This document shows positions 15,766 through 23,374 of a DNA stretch of 34,610 bases, piece after piece (within the stretch, counting starts at the first letter, position 1; each line of letters opens with the position of its first letter). This stretch comes from RQOF01 sp964461135 (GTDB lineage: Bacteria; Calditrichota; Calditrichia; RBG-13-44-9): contig CAYWTB010000045.1 in NCBI GenBank assembly GCA_964461135.1, positions 1 through 34,610 of the forward strand. Direction: 5' to 3'. The position numbers were made by a program, and so were the translations under genes. The notes under the pieces are model-generated. The model had not been told where the DNA came from. It ran no database searches and worked only from the letters and a program-made list of their open reading frames with translations.

Positions 15766-16521
15766 ATGGGTAAAATTCAAGAAACTACTGCCCTAAAGAC
15801 TATTCTTTACCATCTGTCAAAGGCGGAAAGGGTGGGTGTTATAACAGGAGCAGGAATTTCTGCTGCCAGCGGTATTCCTACATTCCGTGGAGAAGAGGGA
15901 TTATGGAAAAAATACCGGCCGGAGGAACTTGCCACTCCACAGGCATTCATGAGAGATCCGGTACTGGTATGGGAATGGTATCTGTGGCGCAGACAGCTCA
16001 TTGGGAAGGTGAAACCGAATGCTGCCCATTATGCCCTGGTTGAAATGGATGACATGTTCAATGAATTTGGTATAATTACTCAAAATGTTGACAATCTGCA
16101 TCAACTGGCCGGAAGCCGCAAAGTTATTGAACTGCATGGAAATATCATGCGGAGTAAATGCGCACAGTGCGGCAGATTGTTTGAGAAGGAAGTTGTGATT
16201 GAGACCGGTATTCCCCACTGCCCGCAATGTAATTTCCTCATCAGGCCGGATGTGGTCTGGTTTGGCGAATCATTACCGCTGAGTGCCCTGCAAGAAGCGC
16301 GGGAGGTAACATCTACGAGTGAGGTTTTTCTGGTAATAGGTACATCAGGACTGGTTGAACCGGCCGCTTCCATTCCGTACATGGCACAATCTCACGGCGC
16401 AGTTGTTATTGAATTAAATATTGAACCGACCCCATTGACTGAGCGGTGTGACCAATTCGTTCATGCACCGGTGGATCAGGTTCTGCCCGGCATTGTAAAG
16501 CTATTGAAGGGAAAAAAGTGA
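15766..16521 (+). CDS. cobB: NAD-dependent protein deacylase, sirtuin class III-like (CobB type)
   Basis: 251-residue sirtuin that removes acyl groups from protein lysines using NAD. NAD-binding GAGISAASGIPTFRG, TQNVDNLHQLAG, catalytic His124 in IELHGN, zinc cysteines 132/135 and 152/155, and the VVWFGE and GTSGLVEPA motifs are all present. The acyl pocket has Tyr72-x-x-Arg75 (WEWYLWRR), the pair that in SIRT5 and E. coli CobB binds the carboxylate of succinyl- or malonyl-lysine. Desuccinylation is therefore predicted besides deacetylation. Starts after an AGGAATAAAGG ribosome site. Stands alone between the rhomboid mini-ORF and the TPR lipoprotein. Confidence 0.93.
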   Translation: MGKIQETTALKTILYHLSKAERVGVITGAGISAASGIPTFRGEEGLWKKYRPEELATPQAFMRDPVLVWEWYLWRRQLIGKVKPNAAHYALVEMDDMFNEFGIITQNVDNLHQLAGSRKVIELHGNIMRSKCAQCGRLFEKEVVIETGIPHCPQCNFLIRPDVVWFGESLPLSALQEAREVTSTSEVFLVIGTSGLVEPAASIPYMAQSHGAVVIELNIEPTPLTERCDQFVHAPVDQVLPGIVKLLKGKK

Positions 16522-16605
16522 TTACGGTGAACATTTCGTGAAAAAATATGTTAAAATTGAGTTAATTTCATTCAATTGAAAAATACGTTAAGAGAATCAT
16601 TTATA

Positions 16606-18801
16606 ATGCTTAAAACCAGTCGAATGCCTTTTTTGATAACCAGCTTAATTATTATATCTTTTTTTAGTTGTGCATACTACAACACTCTATTCAATGCAAA
16701 AAAAAGTTTTAACGCAGGAATAGATATTATTCAGAAGGAACCTGAAAAGGACAGTCATCCTAATGCTACCAAGTACTTTGAAGACACCATAGATAAATGC
16801 TGGAAATTAATAGAACTTTATTCTGATCAAAGTAAATATTCGGATGATGCACTATTGTATATTGTGAAAAGTGAATACCATCTGGGTAAATATGCCCAGG
16901 CCAGATCACATGCCGATCAATTTATTAAAAAGTATCCGGACAGTGACCTGATTCCTGAGGCAAATCTTTGGTATGGCAAACTTCTTATAAAAGATAACCA
17001 GATTAAAGAGGGAGAAGAATATCTATACAAGGTAATAAATTTCAAATCCCAAAGCCGTTTAAAGGCAGAGGCCTATTACGAATTGGGAAATATCGCCTTT
17101 GAAAATGAGGACTATGCCGGATCTATTAAATTTTTTAATCAGGCCTTAAAAGAAAAAGTGGACAAACAGTATGCAGCCTTTGTCAATTTTTACCTGGGTG
17201 AATCTTATTTCCATCAGAACGCATATAAAAATGCCATCCAGCAATATTCAAAGGTAGAAAAATTTTCACCTAGTCTGGATGTGGAGTATAAGACCAAATT
17301 CAATCTAGGAAAAAGCCAGGCTGAAATAGGTAAATATGTTGATGCCCTGAAGACTTTCCGTAAAATGCTGACAGCCCCGCGTTTTAAAGGATTTTATCCC
17401 TTTATAAAAACCGAAATTGCCACAATTTATTACCGGCAACAGAAAAGTGATGAGGCCCTGGAACTTTATAAAGAAGTTGTTCGGGAAAAAGTATCCAGCG
17501 GTGGCACTGCCCTGGCCAGTTATAATCTGGCAAAAATATATGAGAATTCTATACAAAATATCGATTCGGCAGTGTTTTATTATGGAGAAGTTAAAAAGAT
17601 TTTTGTGAAATTTGACAGTGTGGAAAAAGCGGAAGAAAAATATTTCTTCCTCTCAGAGTTAAAAAAAATAAGGGATAATATAAAATGGGACAGTTATCTG
17701 GTATTTAAACTGGAAAATGATTCTTACTTCAGGGACTCTTTATATACTGCCCAATTTGAAGATTCAATTTTGAGACAGCTGGGACAAAAACCCAATACAC
17801 CAATGGATACACTGGCATTAAAAATCGATACAACTTCTTCACTTTTCCAAAAAAGTATCGTTCAACTGGATTCCATGAAGCAATTTATTGCCGATTCGCT
17901 GGCTAATGCCAAAGGAGATACCCTTGTGGCATTTCTGCAGGATTCTTTAAAAGAGATTAACCGTTATATGTTATACAAGGCACCTAAAACTGAAGAAAAG
18001 GTAGAAAAACGAAAACTGCCTCAGATAAAGGATGATTTGAAGGAAAATAAATTTCAACTTGCTGAATTTTTTTTGCTGCAGATCGAAAATTATGATTCGG
18101 CAATTGTGCAATACCAGAATTTCCTGAAAAATTATTCCGATTCACTGCGAACACCCAAGGCCATTTATTCACTCTATTTTATTTATGATACACCGGTTCA
18201 TCATAATCCCGCTAAAAGAGATTCACTGAAAAATGTACTGCTTACGGACTTTCCGGATTCACCTTTCGCCAGAGCAATACTGAAAAAAGAAGGTAATCTT
18301 CAGGAAGCGGAACAGGAGGTCAGGAAGCATCTTGAACATACACTGTTTCTGAGGGCAGAAAGTTTATATTTCGCACAAAATATAGACAGTGCAATAGCTA
18401 TTTATAAAAAAGTGGCGCAAATGGATACTACTGATATGTGGGCTGCCAAAGCACAGTTTGCTCTGGGCTGGATATATGAGAAAGATCTGAATGATATTGA
18501 CAGGGCTGTTGCAGAATATACAGAATTGAAAGAAAATTACCATCAGCCAGAGTTTGTTACTTATGCTGGTAAAAAAATTCAACCTCCGGCTCAAATCGCA
18601 ACTCCCAATCCGGAGGATCAAAATCTGCGTGTGGATTCCACCAGTTATGCGCAGGTTATTTCTGATTCCACCGTTAGCGAACGGCCGTCTTCGCTTGATG
18701 CGGCTGCACAACTGCAAAATTTGCAGTCACAATCTCTTCCATCGGTCAATAAAACAAAAGACTATCGTGAGTGGCGAATAAATCGCACCTTAAAAGATTG
18801 A
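16606..18801 (+). CDS. Large tetratricopeptide-repeat lipoprotein
   Basis: 731-residue predicted lipoprotein. Leader MPFLITSLIIISFFSC, mature start CAYYNTLFNAKKSFNAG. The N-terminal half (about 60-330) is packed with TPR-like helical pairs such as YSDDALLYIVKSEYHLGKYA and AEAYYELGNIAFENEDYAGS. A charged linker follows (about 370-460), then a second helical-repeat block (about 480-680) with AIYKKVAQMDTTDMWAAKAQ, and a Gln/Ser-rich tail. Extracytoplasmic TPR lipoproteins scaffold envelope machines (BamD, PorW/SprE-like proteins). The YYNTLFNAKKSF start resembles that second group, without proof. The TTG at 16576 is in frame; the ATG at 16606 is preferred because it puts the leader at normal length. 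Confidence 0.85.
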   Translation: MLKTSRMPFLITSLIIISFFSCAYYNTLFNAKKSFNAGIDIIQKEPEKDSHPNATKYFEDTIDKCWKLIELYSDQSKYSDDALLYIVKSEYHLGKYAQARSHADQFIKKYPDSDLIPEANLWYGKLLIKDNQIKEGEEYLYKVINFKSQSRLKAEAYYELGNIAFENEDYAGSIKFFNQALKEKVDKQYAAFVNFYLGESYFHQNAYKNAIQQYSKVEKFSPSLDVEYKTKFNLGKSQAEIGKYVDALKTFRKMLTAPRFKGFYPFIKTEIATIYYRQQKSDEALELYKEVVREKVSSGGTALASYNLAKIYENSIQNIDSAVFYYGEVKKIFVKFDSVEKAEEKYFFLSELKKIRDNIKWDSYLVFKLENDSYFRDSLYTAQFEDSILRQLGQKPNTPMDTLALKIDTTSSLFQKSIVQLDSMKQFIADSLANAKGDTLVAFLQDSLKEINRYMLYKAPKTEEKVEKRKLPQIKDDLKENKFQLAEFFLLQIENYDSAIVQYQNFLKNYSDSLRTPKAIYSLYFIYDTPVHHNPAKRDSLKNVLLTDFPDSPFARAILKKEGNLQEAEQEVRKHLEHTLFLRAESLYFAQNIDSAIAIYKKVAQMDTTDMWAAKAQFALGWIYEKDLNDIDRAVAEYTELKENYHQPEFVTYAGKKIQPPAQIATPNPEDQNLRVDSTSYAQVISDSTVSERPSSLDAAAQLQNLQSQSLPSVNKTKDYREWRINRTLKD

Positions 18802-18861
18802 TAATTTAATTTTTTCTTTTTTGGTCGATTATTATTGGAAAATATAAAACCAGCCGGATAA

Positions 18862-19311
18862 ATGCCAAAACTATTGTTTACATTTCCAGTAATACTGCTG
18901 ATATTAACTATACTTTCCTGTTCTACAACCGGCAGCAACCGGGGAAGAGGAGAAAGAGAAGAATGGTCCCGTGAATCCCTGCGCCGGGATCACCGGCAGG
19001 CAGCTTCTCTGGAAACATTTTACGGCACCGCTTCTTACTATGCGGAAAAATTTCACGGCAGAAAAACCGCCAATGGAGAAACATTTGACATGAATAGTTT
19101 AACGGCTGCACATCCAACCTTGCCGTTCGGAACCGTCTGTCGCGTCACAAACCTGGATAATGATAAATCGGTGCTGGTCCGTATCAACGATCGGGGACCG
19201 TTTGTTAAAGATAGAATAATGGATCTGTCACTGGGCGCTGCCAGGGTCATTGAGGGTGTTGCCGGTGGTCTTATGAAAGTAAAAATTGAAGTTCTGGAAA
19301 AACCGGAATAA
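18862..19311 (+). CDS. rlpA: RlpA-like septal lytic transglycosylase (lipoprotein)
   Basis: 149-residue protein. Leader LLFTFPVILLILTILSC with lipobox Cys, an Arg/Glu-rich linker, then one double-psi beta-barrel: TFYGTASYYAEKFHGRKTAN, LTAAHPTLPFGTVCRVTNL, VLVRINDRGPFVKDRIMDLS, AARVIEGVAGGLMKVKIEVL. RlpA acts in the periplasm at the septum. In Pseudomonas it cleaves glycan strands that have already lost their peptides, and its C-terminal SPOR domain targets it there. No SPOR domain is present here, so this is the short form. It follows the TPR lipoprotein by 60 bases in the same direction. Confidence 0.88.
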   Translation: MPKLLFTFPVILLILTILSCSTTGSNRGRGEREEWSRESLRRDHRQAASLETFYGTASYYAEKFHGRKTANGETFDMNSLTAAHPTLPFGTVCRVTNLDNDKSVLVRINDRGPFVKDRIMDLSLGAARVIEGVAGGLMKVKIEVLEKPE

Positions 19312-19363
19312 ATATTAATTTAAATTTTCTCCCTTTACTCCTCCTTGTAAAATTAATCTTCCA

Positions 19364-19392
19364 TTGCATTAACGGGTACCAATAATTAAGTT
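19364..19392 (+). promoter_or_regulatory. Probable promoter of trxA
   Basis: TTGCAT at 19364-19369, 17-base spacer, TAAGTT at 19387-19392. It would start transcription about 30 bases before the thioredoxin ATG. Reasonable but not strong consensus. Confidence 0.4.
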
Positions 19393-19429
19393 TTGGCCGG
19401 ATAAAATTATTTCAAAAAAGGAGATATTT

Positions 19430-19753
19430 ATGGCTAAACCCTTTGAAGTTACCGATGCAACATTTGAAGAAGAGATTATTAATTCAGATAAACCGGCGGT
19501 GGTTGATTTCTGGGCGGTATGGTGCGGCCCCTGTAAAATGATTGCTCCCATTATGGAAGATTTCGCCATAGATTATGAAGGGAAAGTAAAGATTGCAAAA
19601 CTGGATGTTGATAATAATCCCAATATAGCAGTCAAATTTGGAATCAGGAGCATACCCACAGTTTTATTTTTTAAAGGGGGAAAAGTAGTTGATCAGATTA
19701 TTGGTGCTCTGCCGAAATCCAAATTTGAGGAGAAGATAAAAGAACTCGTCTGA
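19430..19753 (+). CDS. trxA: Thioredoxin
   Basis: 107-residue canonical cytoplasmic thioredoxin. Active site VWCGPCK (Cys32, Cys35), structural Asp in VVDFWA, cis-Pro in IRSIPTVLFFKGG, and the terminal GALPKSKFEEKI helix. Reduces disulfides using electrons from thioredoxin reductase, which is not in this window. Strong ribosome site AAAAAAGGAG 6 bases before the ATG. A hairpin terminator follows directly, so it is probably its own transcription unit. Distinct from the anchored CRAC protein at 7575. Confidence 0.97.
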   Translation: MAKPFEVTDATFEEEIINSDKPAVVDFWAVWCGPCKMIAPIMEDFAIDYEGKVKIAKLDVDNNPNIAVKFGIRSIPTVLFFKGGKVVDQIIGALPKSKFEEKIKELV

Positions 19754-19767
19754 GAAGATGGGTGAGC

Positions 19768-19796
19768 ACGGGGGAAGCACATTGCTTCTCCCGTTT
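19768..19796 (+). terminator. Intrinsic terminator after trxA
   Basis: ACGGGGGAAGC (19768-19778) pairs with GCTTCTCCCGT (19784-19794) with one G-U pair and a 5-base loop, followed by TT. The T-tract is short, so partial read-through into engB is possible. Confidence 0.65.
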
Positions 19797-19818
19797 AGTA
19801 CCCTTCTATCTGTATATT

Positions 19819-20424
19819 ATGTTGAAAATCACCGACACAGTTTTCATTAAAAGTATTACCGATACCAGAAACCGGCCTGAACCCCTTTTTCCCGAATTTG
19901 CTTTTGCAGGACGATCCAATGTCGGAAAATCTTCCCTGATTAATTGCCTGTTGAACCGCCATAATTTTGCCCGGATAAGTAAAAGCCCGGGCAAAACTCG
20001 TACTATAAATTACTTTCTCATCAACCAGCGTTTTTACCTGGTGGACCTGCCCGGTTATGGTTTTGCCAGAGTTCCCCCGGCCGAACAAAAAAAGTGGCAA
20101 TTCATGATTGAGAACTATCTGATCCGGAATTTTCAGTTGAAAGTCCTTTATGTTTTAATAGATTCTGTGGCAGGTATGAAAAAAAATGATCTCCAGTTGT
20201 TTGAATGGCTGCATTTTCAGAATATTTATTACAGAGTAATTCTGACCAAGACAGACCGGATTGGACGTCAACAGCAACAGCTCAGGATACAGGAACTCCG
20301 TAAGATCCTGCCCCTGGAGGAAATGCGCTCAGATATTATCAGCTTTTCTGCCCGTAACCGAAGCGGTCGTGATGATTTATTGAATGACATCAATTCTTTT
20401 CTGCAGAACCAACCTGTTCCGTGA
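19819..20424 (+). CDS. engB: Ribosome biogenesis GTP-binding protein EngB (YihA/YsxC)
   Basis: 201-residue TRAFAC GTPase needed for large-subunit assembly in other bacteria. G1 AFAGRSNVGKSSLIN, the switch region KSPGKTRTINYF (G2 Thr), G3 VDLPGYGFARVP, G4 LTKTDRI, G5 near ISFSARNRSG. The N-terminus KITDTVFIKSI is family-typical. A GTG at 19762 is in frame but would place the start inside the trxA terminator hairpin. The ATG at 19819 is the sensible choice, though its ribosome site is poor. Confidence 0.95.
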   Translation: MLKITDTVFIKSITDTRNRPEPLFPEFAFAGRSNVGKSSLINCLLNRHNFARISKSPGKTRTINYFLINQRFYLVDLPGYGFARVPPAEQKKWQFMIENYLIRNFQLKVLYVLIDSVAGMKKNDLQLFEWLHFQNIYYRVILTKTDRIGRQQQQLRIQELRKILPLEEMRSDIISFSARNRSGRDDLLNDINSFLQNQPVP

Positions 20425-20517
20425 ACCCCAGCTTAATTTTTATAATCACCTTGATTTATAAAGAATAATTTCACAGATTATTTTAAATTATTTAAACGAT
20501 AACTAACAGGTGATTAA

Positions 20518-21462
20518 ATGAAAGTCCTCATTAGTGATAAGTCATCACCCCAATGTGCAAAGGTATTGCGTGATGCGGGACATACCGTTGATGAAAAATT
20601 CGGGGTTACTGCTGAAGAATTGAAATCAGTAATTGGGAATTATGATGCTATTATTGTCAGAAGCGCCACTAAAGTAACTCCTGAGATTATTGCAGCGGCA
20701 AAAAATTTAAAAGTCATTGGACGTGCAGGATCCGGTGTGGATAATATTGATGTAAAAGCGGCTTCTAAAAAAAATATTCTGGTCATGAATACTCCGGGAG
20801 CAAATACCAATGCCGTCGTAGAACTGACCCTGTCGTATATTCTGGCTCTTAGCAGACATTTATATACATCATCCGCAACCATGAAAGACGGAAAATGGGA
20901 GAAAAAACAGCTGGTTGGCCGCGAAGTAATGGGAAAGACTCTGGGCATTATCGGCTATGGTAAAATCGGCCGCCAGGTTGCCATAAAAGCGACCTGCCTG
21001 GGAATGGAGGTTGTCTGTTTTGATCCGTATGTGGGGCGAGATATAATAGACCAGTTTGGGATAAAATTGATGGCAGACATGGACGAATTACTGAAAAGGG
21101 CTGATTATATCTCTGTTCATGTACCAAAAACCCCGGATACCACTAACTTTATCACTCAGAAAGAATTCCAGAAGATGAAAAAAGGTGTTTATTTCATTAA
21201 CTGTGCCAGGGGTGGCATCGTAAATGAATGCGACTTATTATGGGCGTTAAATGAAGGAATTATTGCCGCCGCCGGACTGGATGTGTATGAATCCGAACCT
21301 CCCGGAGAGACTGAGCTGATAAAACACGCCAAAGTCATGTGTACGCCGCATATCGGAGCATCAACCACGGAAGCTCAGGAAAATGTAGGAACCCAGATTG
21401 CCGGACAGCTAGTGGATATGTTTGCGGGAAAGGAAATCCGGAATGTTGTCAAACCCCGATAA
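20518..21462 (+). CDS. serA: D-3-phosphoglycerate dehydrogenase-like 2-hydroxyacid dehydrogenase (short form)
   Basis: 314-residue NAD-dependent D-2-hydroxyacid dehydrogenase. N-terminal substrate domain VLISDKSSPQCAKVLRDAGH, with VIGRAGSGVDNIDVKAA; Rossmann motif LGIIGYGKIGRQVA; catalytic Arg in INCARGGIVNE; Glu near VYESEPPGE; His in CTPHIGASTTEAQENVG. These blocks match phosphoglycerate dehydrogenase, the first step of serine synthesis. The protein ends after the catalytic fold, with no ACT or ASB regulatory domain, so serine feedback through ACT is not expected. ACAGGTGA ribosome site. No serC or serB next to it. A related hydroxyacid substrate remains possible. Confidence 0.88.
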   Translation: MKVLISDKSSPQCAKVLRDAGHTVDEKFGVTAEELKSVIGNYDAIIVRSATKVTPEIIAAAKNLKVIGRAGSGVDNIDVKAASKKNILVMNTPGANTNAVVELTLSYILALSRHLYTSSATMKDGKWEKKQLVGREVMGKTLGIIGYGKIGRQVAIKATCLGMEVVCFDPYVGRDIIDQFGIKLMADMDELLKRADYISVHVPKTPDTTNFITQKEFQKMKKGVYFINCARGGIVNECDLLWALNEGIIAAAGLDVYESEPPGETELIKHAKVMCTPHIGASTTEAQENVGTQIAGQLVDMFAGKEIRNVVKPR

Positions 21463-21479
21463 TTAGCGTATTTAACTAT

Positions 21480-21508
21480 AAAAAGCCCTGCAGAAACAGG
21501 GCTTTTTT
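21480..21508 (+). terminator. Intrinsic terminator after serA
   Basis: AAAAAGCCCTG (21480-21490), loop CAGAAA, CAGGGCTTTTT (21497-21507), one more T. Strong stem and T-tract 18 bases after the stop codon. Confidence 0.93.
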
Positions 21509-21699
21509 ATTTCAGGCACCCCTCCTTTTTTTAACTCTATCGTAGTATTAATTACTTTCCTCGAATTGCTGAAGTCTCAAAATCAGAAAAGTGCCACCCC
21601 TAAAATAATAACAGGATTAATTGCGAAGCGATCAGGAAAGATATATTGAATGAATCCTGACAAAAACAAAAAACCATTTTATTCAAATTATCAATGAAC

Positions 21700-21728
21700 T
21701 TGCATTCCTATGGATGGTAAAATATATT
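21700..21728 (+). promoter_or_regulatory. Sigma70-type promoter of pdxST
   Basis: TTGCAT at 21700-21705, 17-base spacer, TATATT at 21723-21728. The start point near 21735 leaves a short leader that just covers the GGAGG ribosome site. I see no PdxR-like or riboswitch structure in the leader. Confidence 0.55.
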
Positions 21729-21757
21729 TGAGCGCATGACTTATGGAGGATTTTCAG

Positions 21758-22645
21758 ATGTTACTTGATAATAAAAGTTATAAACTTAAGGTAGGTCTGG
21801 CTGAAATGCTCAAGGGTGGCGTTATCATGGATGTTACAACGGCAGACCAGGCCAGGATTGCAGAAGATGCTGGAGCTGTAGCCGTGATGGCGCTGGAACG
21901 GATTCCGGCGGATATCCGTATTCAGGGGGGTGTAGCCCGCATGAGCGACCCCAAGCTGATTAAAGAAATTCAGAAGACGGTTTCTGTGCCGGTGATGGCA
22001 AAATGCAGAATCGGCCATTTTGCAGAAGCACAGATTCTGGAAGCTCTGGGTGTTGATTTCATTGATGAAAGTGAGGTTCTCACTCCTGCCGATGAAGAAT
22101 ATCATATCTACAAGCTTCCTTTTAAAGTCCCTTTTGTTTGTGGTTGTCGTGAAATTGGTGAAGCCCTCAGACGTATTGCTGAGGGTGCTGCCATGTTGCG
22201 AACTAAGGGAGAAGCCGGCACCGGAAACATAGTGGAAGCGGTTCGGCATATGCGGGCAGTGCAGCGGGAAATTAAACACATTACCACACTCGGTGAAGAA
22301 GAACTGGTGGGATATGCAAAAACCATAGGATCACCGGTGGAAATTGTCAGGTACGTGAAAAGGGAAGGGAAATTGCCAGTACCTAATTTTGCGGCAGGCG
22401 GAATAGCCACTCCAGCCGACGCCTCCCTCATGTTACAGCTCGGGGCAGAATCCATTTTCGTCGGCAGTGGGATTTTTAAATCCTCCGATCCGGCACGGCG
22501 TGCCAAAGCCATCGTACGTACGACCGCCAATTTTATGGATTTTGATATTGTCGCCAAAGAATCAGAAGATCTGAAAGAACCGATGAAGGGAATGGATATC
22601 AGTGAAATTCCGGAAGATCAGCTTCTGCAAACCAGGGGTTGGTGA
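21758..22645 (+). CDS. pdxS: Pyridoxal 5'-phosphate synthase subunit PdxS
   Basis: 295-residue (beta-alpha)8 barrel that condenses ribose 5-phosphate and glyceraldehyde 3-phosphate with ammonia from PdxT to give PLP. Highly conserved blocks: GLAEMLKGGVIMDVTTADQA, ALERIPADIRIQGGVARMSD, the catalytic Lys in PVMAKCRIGHFAEAQ, the second Lys in RTKGEAGTGNIVEAVRHMR, and NFAAGGIATPADASLMLQLG. An ATG at 21743 is in frame but its own bases form part of the GGAGG ribosome site (21745-21749), so the ATG at 21758 is the start. Operon with pdxT, 6 bases apart. Confidence 0.97.
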   Translation: MLLDNKSYKLKVGLAEMLKGGVIMDVTTADQARIAEDAGAVAVMALERIPADIRIQGGVARMSDPKLIKEIQKTVSVPVMAKCRIGHFAEAQILEALGVDFIDESEVLTPADEEYHIYKLPFKVPFVCGCREIGEALRRIAEGAAMLRTKGEAGTGNIVEAVRHMRAVQREIKHITTLGEEELVGYAKTIGSPVEIVRYVKREGKLPVPNFAAGGIATPADASLMLQLGAESIFVGSGIFKSSDPARRAKAIVRTTANFMDFDIVAKESEDLKEPMKGMDISEIPEDQLLQTRGW

Positions 22646-22651
22646 TATTTA

Positions 22652-23242
22652 ATGACAATTGGTATTCTGGCAGTTCAGGGAGATTTTGAATTGCATCGTA
22701 GGATGCTCTCAGGGCTGAAGGTTGAGTATATACTGGTACGAACCCCGCGGGATCTGGAGAAATGTGACGGGTTGATCATTCCGGGAGGAGAATCCACCAC
22801 CTTTATAAAACTGTTGAAATCCGGTGATCTGTTTTCTGCTTTAAAAAAATTTGGCCGTAAAAAAGCCATCATGGGAACCTGTGCTGGCCTTATTACACTT
22901 GCCCACCGGGCAACCAATTTTAGTCTTGAAACTCTCGATCTGATTGATATTGATGTCGCCAGAAATGCGTATGGACGGCAGATTGACTCTTTTATTGATG
23001 AGATTAATGTAAATCTGAACGGCAAAACATCCTCTTTTGAAGGAGTATTTATCCGTGCGCCTAAAATTGAAAAAAAAGGGGAGGGGGTTAAATCCATCGG
23101 ATTTCACAAGGGCGATGTCGTGCTGGCGGAGAATAAAAATGTCCTTGTGGCTACCTTTCACCCGGAATTGACTGAGGACTCCCGCATTCATGAGTTTTTC
23201 CTGCAGAAAGTAATAAAAATCAAATATTCGAAAAACATATAA
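22652..23242 (+). CDS. pdxT: Pyridoxal 5'-phosphate synthase glutaminase subunit PdxT
   Basis: 196-residue class I glutaminase that supplies ammonia to PdxS. Start IGILAVQGDFELHRRML; the oxyanion strand IIPGGESTTFIKLL; catalytic Cys77 in MGTCAGLITLA; His170 and Glu172 in ATFHPELTEDSRIHEFF. The triad is complete and the length is normal. Makes a 12+12 complex with PdxS in studied species. PLP made here is used by several enzymes in the window, namely ornithine aminotransferase and glucan phosphorylase. Confidence 0.97.
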   Translation: MTIGILAVQGDFELHRRMLSGLKVEYILVRTPRDLEKCDGLIIPGGESTTFIKLLKSGDLFSALKKFGRKKAIMGTCAGLITLAHRATNFSLETLDLIDIDVARNAYGRQIDSFIDEINVNLNGKTSSFEGVFIRAPKIEKKGEGVKSIGFHKGDVVLAENKNVLVATFHPELTEDSRIHEFFLQKVIKIKYSKNI

Positions 23243-23374
23243 CTATCTGTATATGTGGATATACGCATATTTATAGATCTTTCTTTTCTCGTTTTTGTAT
23301 TAGTGTTACAATTTAATTTTTTGGTTACAGCCGAGAGAGGATAAAACTGATTTTTTAATTTTCCGGGGTATTAC

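Noticed and set aside
16576..16605. TTG start extending the TPR lipoprotein by 10 residues
   Set aside because: It would place a polar, acidic stretch before the signal peptide; the ATG at 16606 gives a normal leader.
21509..21757. Riboswitch or PdxR site upstream of pdxST
   Set aside because: A promoter with a leader of about 23 bases leaves no room for a riboswitch, and no gene for a PdxR-type regulator is adjacent.
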